The position numbers were made by a program, and so were the translations under genes. Under the pieces are notes generated by a model that ran no database searches, was not told the DNA's origin, and saw only the letters and a program-made list of their open reading frames with translations. 64,000 nucleotides of DNA from JAIVJM01 sp963816985 (lineage in GTDB: Bacteria > Acidobacteriota > Blastocatellia > Pyrinomonadales > Pyrinomonadaceae): assembly GCA_963816985.1 (NCBI GenBank), contig CAWFMF010000004.1:3596001-3660000 (forward strand), written 5' to 3'. Shown in pieces: positions 54,301 through 63,004 of the stretch. The stretch's first letter is position 1, and each line of letters opens with the position of its first letter.

Positions 54301-54540
54301 CGCTTCTGGTTCGCGCGCGCGCGCGCCGACTACACGACGCTCGGCGCGAACGTGCGCGGGCAGTTCCTCCTCGGCTGGGCTCCGAACCCCGGCACGTCCT
54401 TCTACGTCGGCTACAACGACGACCTCAACCGCAACGGCCAGAACCCGTTTTCGGGCGAGCTTGAACCCGGCTTCCGCCGCAACGGTCGCCTCTTCTTCAT
54501 CAAGATGTCGTACCTCTTCCGCCGCAGCTTCGGCGAATAA
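51370..54540 (+). CDS. DUF5916 outer-membrane protein with CBM9-like domain
   Basis: About 1056 residues. A signal peptide (RVALFVLALVVSNIFPSAAL), an N-terminal AMIN-like beta domain (RVRISSDAAVEGYKTFNEGD), an Ala/Pro/Asn linker, then a CBM9/DOMON-like domain (PPVIDGKLDNEVWKTAAHFK, DDDWVGVWLDTYNDGRRAYE) and the DUF5916 beta-barrel (MTLDFAYNPDFAQVEADATV, FPIFFEEKRPFFLEGKEIFE), ending in strands and FRRSFGE. Known from outer membranes of Bacteroidetes and Acidobacteria, function unclear, perhaps substrate uptake or binding. The GTG at 51334 is an alternative start; ATG 51370 is chosen because it places the signal peptide normally. Confidence 0.88.
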   Translation: MKKKALHRVALFVLALVVSNIFPSAALSQQLASNNAPRPTSGGASKFSGSLLLKRVALRADEAPEGSRVRISSDAAVEGYKTFNEGDKFLVLLPQTDARALSTEGLSGRGFASIGVEQRGTDALLGFTLRAGFAPRVRASFNRLEIIFAAQQGGQNGGGTSPAPTPANVNAAPAATPATVPAATNNSGPAPETPTVPTSDAPKANLNAPGTKAERLAALLTPEKASAVRIPKTEKPPVIDGKLDNEVWKTAAHFKDFVQYRPVDLVAPSKPTEAFIAYDAKFIYIAFHAFDEPDKVRATIAKRNAVFDDDWVGVWLDTYNDGRRAYELIFNPLGVQADAVFTEGINEDFSVDIVHESKGSLTSDGFVVEVAIPFKSLRYTAGKDKQWGLHLLRTIKRFNNEQSSWMPISRDNSSLLGQEGHITGLEGISAERTLELIPSFTISQSGERVPTLTAGQIAGLRQQRLIIPTDDGRFLNKPLATDIGLTAKFGITPNMTLDFAYNPDFAQVEADATVVTANQRFPIFFEEKRPFFLEGKEIFETQISAVHTRTIVDPDYAFKLTGKQGRNTYGVMVASDNAPGNLNEQQRDFIRDERNPEDEREGLFKVLDKNATIGVLRLKRDVGKENHIGFLATTYNFVDKHNHVAGFDTRYRLNKTTTLSAQVLGSISNQSFFYPDENVREDRQEKGMAYAVYLNNNGRNFGYEIGSVGRSNFFRADVGFNRRFNTNNPTAFFRYQSSDKPKQKIIYWRVFNFTGSNFDWSGRHQRFVNESQLQLRLQKQTWLGVGYERGYERVFEDEFGGTRLARRNSIANIVGAQQAALMAPCDPRGTFGPLVPNDPATAEDETVAYPRCTFYGDDDERSATRNTLYFYAETAPSKKYSASMFSSLNYGVLDFDFGTDNPKFPRVSPAALALGQGAPRDPGVSDELFFEASGAYQPTSALRLSLNFTKDRLTRHDTGLTAFDDNIFSLRGTYQFTRFWFARARADYTTLGANVRGQFLLGWAPNPGTSFYVGYNDDLNRNGQNPFSGELEPGFRRNGRLFFIKMSYLFRRSFGE

Positions 54541-54561
54541 GAGAAGACAGTAGGCAGACCG

Positions 54562-54637
54562 AACAGTACCGCGAGCGGTAGCGAGCGGGTTGAGCATCGT
54601 CAAGGTCAACCCGCTCGCTACCGCTCGCGGTACTGTT
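54562..54637. repeat. GC-rich inverted repeat, family E copy 3
   Basis: Perfect 32-bp arms 54562-54593 and 54606-54637 (AACAGTACCGCGAGCGGTAG at the outer end), 12-nt loop. The outer word is shared with 59198-59275. Confidence 0.85.
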
Positions 54638-54741
54638 TTGAACTCCTTCTGCCGCTTGTCACCCGTCACCGCTTTGCTGCAAAATGGGCCATCAACAGAT
54701 TCTTACCGCGCGCCTAAAAATTCGAAAAGGAGTGAGCCCTG

Positions 54742-56684
54742 ATGAAGAGAATGTGGAGGACGTTGACCGTCGTCATGTTGCTGGCGGCGACGACGCTCGG
54801 ACAGACCGCCTTGATAGTGCCCGGCGACAACCTTGTGGTCGAGGGCGTGCCGCAGATACCGGCCACGCTCGCCGACGAGGTGCGGCGCTACACCGAGTTC
54901 CGCTCGGCGTCCCTTTCGGGCTGGCACCCGACGCGCCGCGAGATACTCATCAGCACGCGCTTCGGCGACACCGCGCAGGTGCATCACGTCAAGATGCCCG
55001 GCGGCGACCGCACGCAGCTCACCTTCTTCCCCGAACGCGTCGCGGGCGCTTCGTTCCGCCCGAAGACCGGCGAATACTTCGTCTTCAGCAAGGACATCGG
55101 CGGCAGCGAGTTCTTCCAGTTGTTCCGGCAGGACGTTGCGACCGGCAACGTCACGATGCTGACCGACGGCAAGTCGCGCAACACGGGCGGCGTCTGGTCG
55201 AACGCGGGCGACCGCGCCGTCTACGGCTCGACGCGGCGCAACGGCAAGGACAACGACCTCTACATCATCAACCCCGCAGACCCGCAGACGAACCGCCTGC
55301 TCCTCCAAGTCGAGGGCGGCGGCTGGGGCGCGGCGGAGTGGTCGCCGGACGACAAGCAGATTCTCGTCGAGGAGTTCATCTCGGCCAACGAGAGCTACAT
55401 CTGGCTGGCCGACGCCGCGACCGGCGAGAAGACGCTCTTCACGCCGAAGGGCGGCGCCGGAAAAAATCGTCTACGGTTCTTCGGCCTTCAGCAAGGACGG
55501 CAAGGGGCTCTACGTCACGACCGACAAGGACTCGGAGTTCCAGCGGCTCGCCTACGTTGACCTCGCCACGAAGCAGCACACGTACCTCACCGACCACATC
55601 AAGTGGGACGTGAACGAGTTCGCGCTCTCGGACGACGGTCGCACCCTCGCCTTCGTGTCGAACGAGGACGGCATCGGTCGCCTCCACCTGCTCGACACGA
55701 AGACGCGCAAGGAGAAGGTCGCGCCGAAACTTCAGGTCGGACTCATCGGCGGCTTGCGCTGGCACGAGAACAGCCGCGACCTCGGCTTCACGATGACCTC
55801 GGCGCGCTCGACCGCCGACGTCTACTCGCTCGACGTGCAGACCGGCAAGGTCGAGCGTTGGACTTTCAGCGAGACGGGCGGCCTCAACACCGAGAACTTC
55901 CCCGAACCCGAACTCGTCCGCTGGAAGAGCTTCGACGGGCGCGAGATTAGCGGCTTCCTCTACATGCCGCCCGCGAAGCTTCACCGGCCCGCGCCCCGTG
56001 ATGATTAACATCCACGGCGGCCCCGAAGGCCAAGCGACGCCCGGCTTCCTCGGTCGCAACAACTACTACTTGAACGAGCTCGGCATCGCCATCATCTTCC
56101 CGAACGTGCGCGGCTCCTCCGGCTACGGCAAGACCTTCCTCCAGCTCGACAACGGCTTCAAGCGCGAGGACACGTACAAGGACATCGGCGCTTTGCTCGA
56201 CTGGGTAGCGACGCAGCCCCGGCTCGACAAGTCGCGCGTGCTGGCGACGGGCGGCTCCTACGGCGGCCACATGGCCTTCGCCGTCGCCACGCTCTACAGC
56301 GACCGCATCGCCGCGACGCTCCCCGTCGTCGGCATCTCGAACCTCGTCTCGTTCCTCGAACGCACTGAGAGCTACCGCCGCGACCTGCGCCGCGCCGAGT
56401 ACGGCGACGAGCGCGACCCCAAGATGCGCGAGTTCATGACGCGCATCGCGCCGCTCAACAACGCCTCGAAGATTACGAAGCCGATGTTCGTCGTGCAGGG
56501 CGGCAACGACCCGCGCGTGCCCCTGAACGAGGCCGAGCAGATGGTCAAGACCGTCCGCGCCAACCAGACGCCCGTCTGGTACTTGATGGCGAAGGACGAG
56601 GGCCACGGCTTCGCCAAGAAGAAGAATCAGGACTTCCAGTTCTACGCGACGGTCATGTTCCTCCGCGAGTACCTTCTGAAGTAG
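54742..56684 (+). CDS. S9-family prolyl oligopeptidase-type peptidase, two frameshifts
   Basis: Secreted serine peptidase with beta-propeller and alpha/beta-hydrolase domains. Start ATG 54742 with AAGGAG upstream and a signal peptide (TLTVVMLLAATTLGQTAL). The propeller part reads SGWHPTRREILISTRFGDTA and so on. The catalytic triad is visible: Ser in ATGGSYGGHMAF, Asp in QGGNDPRVPL, His in AKDEGHGF. Two single-base insertions break the frame: at 55459-55466 (next to a run of six A) and at 55977-55983 (AAGCTTCACC should read AAGTTCACC). Correcting both gives 646 residues, e.g. KFTGPRPVMINIHGGPEGQ across the second. Likely sequence errors. Confidence 0.85.
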
Positions 56685-56705
56685 AGACGTTGAGAGGGAA
56701 TTCGC

Positions 56706-56931
56706 CTGAGCCCTGAAAGGGCGGAAGAAAATAGCCGGGGGCAAGCCGGAGGTGCGAGCGACAGCGAGCACCGAAGCGTCGCCCCCGGAATAGATCGAAA
56801 ATGAATTCCGACCCTGAAGGGGTCGCAGACAGTGCTTCGACCCCTTCAGGGTCGGAATCATTAATTGGCCTTGACCGGGGGCGGCGCTCTGCGAGCTTGC
56901 CCCCGGCTATTATCTTCGTCCCCTCCGGGGA
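56706..56931. repeat. Composite nested hairpin, family G copy 2
   Basis: The inner pair TTCCGACCCTGAAGGGGTCG (from ~56806) and its complement (~56836-56856) and the outer TAGCCGGGGGCAAG/CTTGCCCCCGGCTA match 26512-26720; the outer arms have diverged internally. The outermost word here is GCCCTGAAAGGGC, unpaired. Confidence 0.8.
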
Positions 56932-57006
56932 CGGACGGCGCGCTCCTTCAAACAGGCTCTCACTGCTCACTTCGCTACACGGCGGGCTCAAAAGGAGGCC
57001 AGCGTC

Positions 57007-59193
57007 TTGAGAAAAGTTTTCAGCATCTTCCTCACAGTAGTGCTCTTATGCGGGGCATTCCTCCCCGTGTCTCGAACTCTCGCGCAGACGCCCCCCGCGC
57101 AAGTCCCCGACAAATACGCGGCCAAGATTCGTGAGTTCGAGGAGTTCGTGCGCGTCAATCAGGAGCGCGACCGGATTCCGGGGATGAGCATCGGCTTCTT
57201 CGAGGGCGACTACACGTGGGTCAAGGGCTTCGGCTACGCCGACCTCGAAAACAAGACGCCCGCGCACGCCGAGAGCGCCTACCGACTCGCCTCCGTCACC
57301 AAGTCCATGACCGGCACGGCCATCGTCCAACTCGCCGAGCGCGGCAAACTCGACCTCGACGCAGAGATTCAGACTTACGTCCCTTACTACCCGAAGCAGA
57401 AGTGGCCCGTCACCGTCCGCCAACTCCTCGTCCACCTCGGCGGCGGTCAGGTCGGCTCCGGCCTCGGCCCCGAACACGTCACCACGCGCGAGGTCGTCGC
57501 GCGCATCGCCAAGTACCCGATTGAGATAGAGCCCGGAACCCGCTACAGCTACCAGACGAGCGGCTACAACCTCCTCGGCGCGGCCATCGAAGAAGTTTCC
57601 GGTCAGACCTTCGAGACTTATCTGCGCGAAAATCTTTGGCTGCCCTTGGGGATGAAGGACACGCGGATTGACTCGGTGCGCGACCTCACCCCGAACCGCG
57701 TGCGCGGCTACGACCTCTCAAGCGGCGAGGTGAAGAACGCGCCGTTCGTGGACGTCAGCTCTCGTTTCGGAGGCGGCGGCGCGACCGGCACGGTTCCCGA
57801 CCTTTTGCGCTGGACGCGCGGGATTCTCGCGGGGAAGGTGCTCTCTTCGAAGTGGGCGGATGAGATGTTGAAGCCGGTGGCGACGAAGGACGGGCGCTGG
57901 TCGGGGCTCGGCGACGGCGAGGAGTTCTACACGCTCGGCTGGATCATCAAACCCGTCAACGGCAACTTCTCGATGCGCAACGAGGGGAGCCAGAAGGGGA
58001 CTAACACGGCGGTCATTTACTTCCCCGAAAAGAACCTCGCCATCGCCGCCGCCTGCAACCTCGAATTCGCGCCGACTTATCGTTACGTCCACAAGCTCTA
58101 CGAGATCATCACCGGCGAGAAGTGGGAGGCGCGCGCCTTCACGCGAGACCGGATGGATGCGCCTCTCGCGCGCGCTCTGGACAACACTTTCAACTACGGC
58201 TCGCTCCAATTCGAGCAGCACCACGCGCCCCTGACCACAGACCCGAAAGAACTCGCCGACTCGTTCGCTTACTTCAACGCAAATGTCAGCCGGGAAGCCG
58301 TGCGCGCCGACTTCGCCACGGCGGTGCAGAAGATTCGTGACGGTCGCCACCCGGTCGGCGGCCAGCACTTAACAAAGGTCGGCTCCTACATCGCCTCGAA
58401 GCTCAAGGAGAAGCACGGCGCGGCGGGCGCGGCGAAGTACCACACGGCGGGCGCGATTCCTTTCTTCGCCGACTACATCCGGCTCTACAAGTCGGACTCT
58501 CATATTGCGAAAGAGCTGCGCTTCACGCCCGCCTTCGAGAAGCTCGTCGAGCGTTGGGACGCCGACTGGGCGCGGACTTGGAACGACTACACGCGCTCTC
58601 TGACGATCACGGCGGCGACCAACTTCGACGCGGAGGGCGCGCGCCTCCGCAAAGAGTTCGCGGGCGCGGAGGTCTACCCCGACTTCACCGTTGACATCCA
58701 GCCGATTCAACAGGGGCTCGAAGGGCTCAAGGCGATGAAGCTCGGCATAGACCTCTTCCCGCACTCTGACGAGCTGCTCTTCAACTGGGGCTACTTCATC
58801 ATTCTCTACGAACCGTTGGAAGAAGGGCGCAAGGCGCTCAAACTTGTCGGGGGCGACTACGAGCGGCCCGTCGCCTACTTCAAGCGCGCCTTCGACTCGA
58901 ACCCCAACGGCGTGATGCGCGCCGGCACCTTCACCGACCTCGCCGCGCGCTGGCTCGGCAATCCGGCGAGATTCGACACCGCCGTCGAGTTCCTCCGCGC
59001 CGGCATCGAAATCCACCCGAAGGAGACCGCGCTCTACGGCCTGCTCGGCGACTTCTTGTTGAAGAAGGGTCAGAAGGAACAGGCCGTCGAGAATTACCGC
59101 AAAGCCTTCGCGCTCGACGCCAACTTCAGCAAAGGCGTCGCGCTCGAAGAGTACGTCACGCGCCGGACGACGGAACTCTCGAAGCCGGACTGA
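57007..59193 (+). CDS. Secreted serine hydrolase (beta-lactamase/DD-peptidase fold) with C-terminal TPR-like part
   Basis: 728 residues. The TTG start at 57007 is supported by AAGGAGG at 56992-56998. Signal peptide VFSIFLTVVLLCGAFLPVSRT. The class C beta-lactamase/esterase domain (about 35-380) has SVTK (Ser96-Lys99), YQTSGYNLLGAAIEEVSGQT (Tyr182 with Gln-Thr where Tyr-x-Asn is usual) and FRLASVTKSM-like flanks. The C-terminal half has helical repeats (EAHPKETALYGLLGDFLLKK-like, AVENYRKAFALDANF). It may be an esterase or D-aminopeptidase rather than a true beta-lactamase. Confidence 0.86.
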   Translation: MRKVFSIFLTVVLLCGAFLPVSRTLAQTPPAQVPDKYAAKIREFEEFVRVNQERDRIPGMSIGFFEGDYTWVKGFGYADLENKTPAHAESAYRLASVTKSMTGTAIVQLAERGKLDLDAEIQTYVPYYPKQKWPVTVRQLLVHLGGGQVGSGLGPEHVTTREVVARIAKYPIEIEPGTRYSYQTSGYNLLGAAIEEVSGQTFETYLRENLWLPLGMKDTRIDSVRDLTPNRVRGYDLSSGEVKNAPFVDVSSRFGGGGATGTVPDLLRWTRGILAGKVLSSKWADEMLKPVATKDGRWSGLGDGEEFYTLGWIIKPVNGNFSMRNEGSQKGTNTAVIYFPEKNLAIAAACNLEFAPTYRYVHKLYEIITGEKWEARAFTRDRMDAPLARALDNTFNYGSLQFEQHHAPLTTDPKELADSFAYFNANVSREAVRADFATAVQKIRDGRHPVGGQHLTKVGSYIASKLKEKHGAAGAAKYHTAGAIPFFADYIRLYKSDSHIAKELRFTPAFEKLVERWDADWARTWNDYTRSLTITAATNFDAEGARLRKEFAGAEVYPDFTVDIQPIQQGLEGLKAMKLGIDLFPHSDELLFNWGYFIILYEPLEEGRKALKLVGGDYERPVAYFKRAFDSNPNGVMRAGTFTDLAARWLGNPARFDTAVEFLRAGIEIHPKETALYGLLGDFLLKKGQKEQAVENYRKAFALDANFSKGVALEEYVTRRTTELSKPD

Positions 59194-59197
59194 CGAA

Positions 59198-59275
59198 ACA
59201 GTACCGCGAGCGGTCTTTCGGGCGGGTTGACCTCAGTGATACTCAACCCGCCCGAAAGACCGCTCGCGGTACTGT
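59198..59275. repeat. GC-rich inverted repeat, family E copy 4
   Basis: Perfect 33-bp arms 59198-59230 and 59243-59275 (ACAGTACCGCGAGCGGTCTT outer word), 12-nt loop. Compared with the copy at 54562, the middle TAGCGAG is TTTCGGG on both arms. Confidence 0.85.
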
Positions 59276-59397
59276 CCCGTTGAACTGATTTGTGTGTTAA
59301 GCTGCCCGGCATCCGGCGGCCATGCACAAATCAAACGGGCGGCGGGTTCAAGACACTTCTCAGGCGTGGAAAATCCTTTAGGGACACAGGTGAGTTG

Positions 59398-61638
59398 ATG
59401 ACGGAGGGCAGACTTGTCGGACGCTCCGTGCCGCGCAAAGAGGGGCGCGAAAAGGTCACGGGACGCGCGCGCTACATAGACGACCTCGCGTTCCCCGGAA
59501 TGCTCTACGGCGCGACCGTCCGCAGCCCCTCGGCGCGCGGGCGCGTCCGCGAGATAGTCTTCGGCGAAGGCGTGCCGTGGGACGAGTTCACGGTCGTCAC
59601 GGCCAAAGACATCCCCGGCGCGAACAGCGTCGCCCTCATCCTCCTCGACCAGCCGTATCTCGCCGACGGCCTCGTCAACCACAAAGAAGAGCCCGTCCTC
59701 CTCCTCGCACACCCCGACAAATATTTGCTCGAAGAGGCCCGCCGCGCCGTCCGCGTCGAGGTCGAGCCGTTGCCCGCCGTCTTCTGTCTCGAAGACTCCG
59801 TGGAGAAGAAGGAGATCGTCTGGGGCGAGGATAACGTCTTCAAATCTTTCCTCGTCGAGAAGGGCGACGTGGACTCGGTCTGGGACGCGGCGGACTTCGT
59901 GGTCGAAGGCGAATACCGGACGGGCGCGCAGGAGCAGCTCTACATCGAGAACAACGGCGTCGTCGCCGTCGCCAACCCCGAAGAGGGCGTCACCGTCTGG
60001 GGCTCGATGCAGTGCCCGTACTACGTCCACAAGGCCTTAGTAAAACTCTTCGACCTGCCGGAGGATAAAATCCGCGTCGTGCAGACCGAGACCGGCGGCG
60101 GCTTCGGCGGCAAGGAAGAGTACCCCTCGATGATAGCGGGGCACGCCGCGCTTCTTGCGTGGAAGACCGGGCGGCCCGTGAAGATCATTTACGACCGCGC
60201 CGAGGACATGGCCGCGACCACGAAGCGTCACCCGTCGCGCACGCGCCATCGCACCGCCGTGACGCGCGAAGGCAAGCTCGTCGGGATGGAGATTGACTTC
60301 GTGATTGACGGCGGCGCATACGCCACTCTCTCGGCGGTCGTCCTCTCGCGCGGGACGATTCACGCCGCCGGGCCTTACAACTGCCCGAACGTCCGCATCC
60401 GCTCGCGCGCCGTCGCCACCAACTCACCGCCGCACGGGGCCTTCCGCGGCTTCGGCGCGCCGCAGAGCATCTTTGCGCTCGAAAGACATCTGGATAAAGT
60501 CGCCGCCACCCTCGGCCTCTCGCCCGAAGAGTTCCGCCGCCGCAACTTCATCCAACAAGGCGAGACGACCGCGACGGGTCAGACCATCCGCGAGCCGGTC
60601 AACATGGACGCGCTGCTGACGCGGGCCTTCGAGCTTTCCGACTATCACGCGAAGCGCGAGAGGTTCGCGCGCGAGAACGCGGCGGGCGCAACAGTGCGAC
60701 GAGGCATCGGCTTCGCCACTTTCATGCACGGCGCGGGCTTCACGGGCTCCGGCGAGAAGTACCTCGAATCGGTCGTCGGTTGCGAGGCAACCTCAGAGGG
60801 CCGCGTCCGCGTCCTCGCCGCGAGCACGGAGATTGGGCAGGGCACGAACACCATCTTCGCGCAGATTGCCGCCGAGGCGTTGGGGCTCGACTACGAGCAG
60901 GTCGAGACGGCGCAGCCCGACACCGGCAACGTCCCGAACAGCGGCCCGACGGTCGCCTCGCGCACCTGCATGATTGTCGGCAAGCTCGTCGAGAGCGCCG
61001 CCCTCGGCCTCAAGCAGACGCTCACCGGCGGCGGCTTCCTTCAAGAGTCTTACAGCGGCGAAGAGTTCGCCCGCGCCTGCCGCGAATACATCGAGCGGCA
61101 CGGCCCGCTCAAGTCTTTCAGCCGCTACAAGCAGCCCGCCAACATCAACTGGGACGAGGACAAGTATCAAGGCGACGCCTACGGCGCATACGCTTGGGCC
61201 GTCTACGTCGCCGAGGTGAGCGTGGACGCCGTGACCTACGAGGCGCGCGTCGAGGATTTCGTCGCCGTGCAGGAAGTGGGCCGCGTGATTCACCCCGTCC
61301 TCGCCGCCGGGCAGATAGAGGGCGGCGTCGCGCAGGGCATCGGCTTCGCGCTCTACGAAAACGTCGTCTGGCGCGAGGGGCGGATGGAGAACAGCCAGAT
61401 GACCAACTACATCATCCCCACCTCCGCCGACATCCCGCCCATCCGCGTCTACTTCGAGGAAGTCCCTTACGAGGGCGGCCCCGGCGGCGCGAAGGGCATC
61501 GGCGAACTGCCGATGGACGGCCCCGCGCCCGCCATTCTCAACGCCATCGAACACGCGACCGGCGTCGCCTTCGACGAAGTGCCGCTGATGCCCGAAGCCA
61601 TCATGGAAGCACTTGAGCGAGAGGCGGTGAACGCCTGA
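59398..61638 (+). CDS. Xanthine-dehydrogenase-family molybdenum-cofactor subunit
   Basis: The catalytic large subunit of a molybdenum hydroxylase. About 746 residues. Motifs: GRSVPRKEGREKVTGRARYI, TETGGGFGGKEEYPSMIAGH (Moco contact), NSPPHGAFRGFGAPQSIFAL, ASTEIGQGTNTIFAQIAAEA, VGRVIHPVLAAGQIEGGVAQ, and the catalytic glutamate in GGAKGIGELPMDGPAPAILN. The loop AFRGFGAPQ shows it is not a form I CO dehydrogenase, which has a cysteine-containing CSFR loop. Substrate unknown (purine or N-heterocycle or aldehyde). It overlaps the small subunit gene by one base. Confidence 0.93.
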   Translation: MTEGRLVGRSVPRKEGREKVTGRARYIDDLAFPGMLYGATVRSPSARGRVREIVFGEGVPWDEFTVVTAKDIPGANSVALILLDQPYLADGLVNHKEEPVLLLAHPDKYLLEEARRAVRVEVEPLPAVFCLEDSVEKKEIVWGEDNVFKSFLVEKGDVDSVWDAADFVVEGEYRTGAQEQLYIENNGVVAVANPEEGVTVWGSMQCPYYVHKALVKLFDLPEDKIRVVQTETGGGFGGKEEYPSMIAGHAALLAWKTGRPVKIIYDRAEDMAATTKRHPSRTRHRTAVTREGKLVGMEIDFVIDGGAYATLSAVVLSRGTIHAAGPYNCPNVRIRSRAVATNSPPHGAFRGFGAPQSIFALERHLDKVAATLGLSPEEFRRRNFIQQGETTATGQTIREPVNMDALLTRAFELSDYHAKRERFARENAAGATVRRGIGFATFMHGAGFTGSGEKYLESVVGCEATSEGRVRVLAASTEIGQGTNTIFAQIAAEALGLDYEQVETAQPDTGNVPNSGPTVASRTCMIVGKLVESAALGLKQTLTGGGFLQESYSGEEFARACREYIERHGPLKSFSRYKQPANINWDEDKYQGDAYGAYAWAVYVAEVSVDAVTYEARVEDFVAVQEVGRVIHPVLAAGQIEGGVAQGIGFALYENVVWREGRMENSQMTNYIIPTSADIPPIRVYFEEVPYEGGPGGAKGIGELPMDGPAPAILNAIEHATGVAFDEVPLMPEAIMEALEREAVNA

Positions 61639-62129
61639 TGAGCAGTGACGCGAAAGCGACTCCCGGCAAAGTCTCCGTCGCCTGCGAGGTGAACGGCGAG
61701 GCCGTCGTGCTCGACGCCTACCCCTTCGCGCGACTGCTCGACGTGCTGCGTGAAGAGCTTCGACTGACGGGGACGAAGGAGGGCTGCGGCGAGGGCGAGT
61801 GCGGCGCGTGCTCGGTCTTGCTGGACGGCGTGTTGGTCAACAGTTGTCTCGTCCCCGTCGCACAGGTCGAGGGCTCCGAGATTAAGACCATCGAAGGCGT
61901 CGCAAGCGGCGAGCAACTCCACGCCGTGCAGGAGGCTTTCATCGAGTGCGGCGGCGCGCAGTGCGGCATCTGCACGCCGGGCATGGTGCTCGCCGCCGTG
62001 AGCCTCCTCGAACGCACGCCCTCGCCCTCCGAGGCCGAAATCCGCGACGGCCTCGCCGGGAATCTCTGCCGCTGCACCGGCTACATGAAAATCTTCGAGT
62101 CGGTCGTGCGCGCCTGCCAGAAGCCATGA
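61638..62129 (+). CDS. Molybdenum hydroxylase 2Fe-2S subunit
   Basis: 163 residues, carrying two 2Fe-2S clusters that pass electrons from the molybdenum site to FAD. Plant-type ferredoxin cluster: Cys50, Cys55, Cys58, Cys70 (GCGEGECGACSVLLDG ... NSC). Second cluster: Cys109, Cys112, Cys144, Cys146 (GGAQCGICTPGMVL, GNLCRCTGY). The complete cysteine set indicates a functional subunit. Stop overlaps the next start (ATGA). Confidence 0.95.
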   Translation: MSSDAKATPGKVSVACEVNGEAVVLDAYPFARLLDVLREELRLTGTKEGCGEGECGACSVLLDGVLVNSCLVPVAQVEGSEIKTIEGVASGEQLHAVQEAFIECGGAQCGICTPGMVLAAVSLLERTPSPSEAEIRDGLAGNLCRCTGYMKIFESVVRACQKP

Positions 62130-62993
62130 GAGCTTATTTACCAGCCTATGAATTAATCGTCCCGCGCGACTTGGAGCGAGGCGCTCGCGCTGCTCGCGGG
62201 CGAGCCGGGCGCGTGGCGTCCGTTCGCGGGCGGGACGGATTTGATGGTGCTGTTTGAGGCGGGTCGGCTCGCGCACCGGAAGTTTTTCAGCATCCGTCAT
62301 CTCAAGGAGCTGCGCGGGATTGAAGAGGCGGAAGAGGCTTTGACGCTCGGCGCTTTGACGACTTACGCGGAGGTGCGAAGGAGCGAGGTCTTGCGGCGCG
62401 AGTTCCCGATGCTGTGTCAGGCGGCGGCGGAGACGGGCGGCCTCGCCATCCAGAACCGTGGGACGCTCGGCGGCAACATCGCCAACGCCTCGCCCGCCGC
62501 CGACTCGCCCCCCGCGCTCCTCGCCTACGACGCCGAGGTCGAGCTCGTCTCGCAAAGCGGCGGCGCGCGTTGGGTCGCCTACAAAGATTTTCACACCGGC
62601 TACAAGCAGACCGTCATGCGCGCGGACGAGCTGCTCGCGCGCATCCGTTTGCCGCGCCCGTCGGCGTCGGCGCGGCAGTTCTCGCGCAAAGTCGGGACGC
62701 GGCGCGCGCAGGCCATCTCGAAGGTCTGCTTCGCGGGGCTCGCGGAGTTTGATGATGAAGGAAGGCTCGGCGAAGTCCGTCTCGCTTATGGGAGCGTTGC
62801 GCCGACGGTCGTCCGCTGCCCGCGCACCGAGGCCGTCCTGCGAGGTCAAGTGGTTGACGATGCTCTCGTCGAAGCGGCGCGCGCGGAACTGGCGTGCGAA
62901 CTCGTCCCGATTGACGACGTGCGCTCGACGGCGCGGTATCGTCAGCGGGTCGCGGAGAATTTGCTGGCGGAGTTTTTATTGACGCTGCGGTAG
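62126..62993 (+). CDS. Molybdenum hydroxylase FAD-binding subunit, frameshifted
   Basis: The FAD subunit of the same enzyme. It starts MRAYLPAYELIVPRDL and then needs one G removed at about 62173-62174 (ACTTGGAGCG) to continue SEALALLAGEPGAWRPFAGG, then TDLMVLFEAG. FAD-binding motif TLGGNIANASPAADSPPALL and the end STARYRQRVAENLLAEFLL fit the family. Corrected length 288 residues, normal. An internal ATG at 62241 would give a truncated product lacking the first FAD motif, so the single-base defect is probably an error. Confidence 0.88.
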
Positions 62994-63004
62994 TGGGCGG
63001 GCCG

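Noticed and set aside
57007..59193. True class C beta-lactamase (antibiotic resistance gene)
   Set aside because: The fold matches, but the Tyr-x-Asn motif is altered and there is a large C-terminal extension; esterase or peptidase roles are more likely.
59398..62993. Aerobic CO dehydrogenase (coxMSL)
   Set aside because: The large subunit has GAFRGFGAPQ instead of the cysteine-bearing CSFR loop of form I CO dehydrogenase, and gene order is L-S-M.
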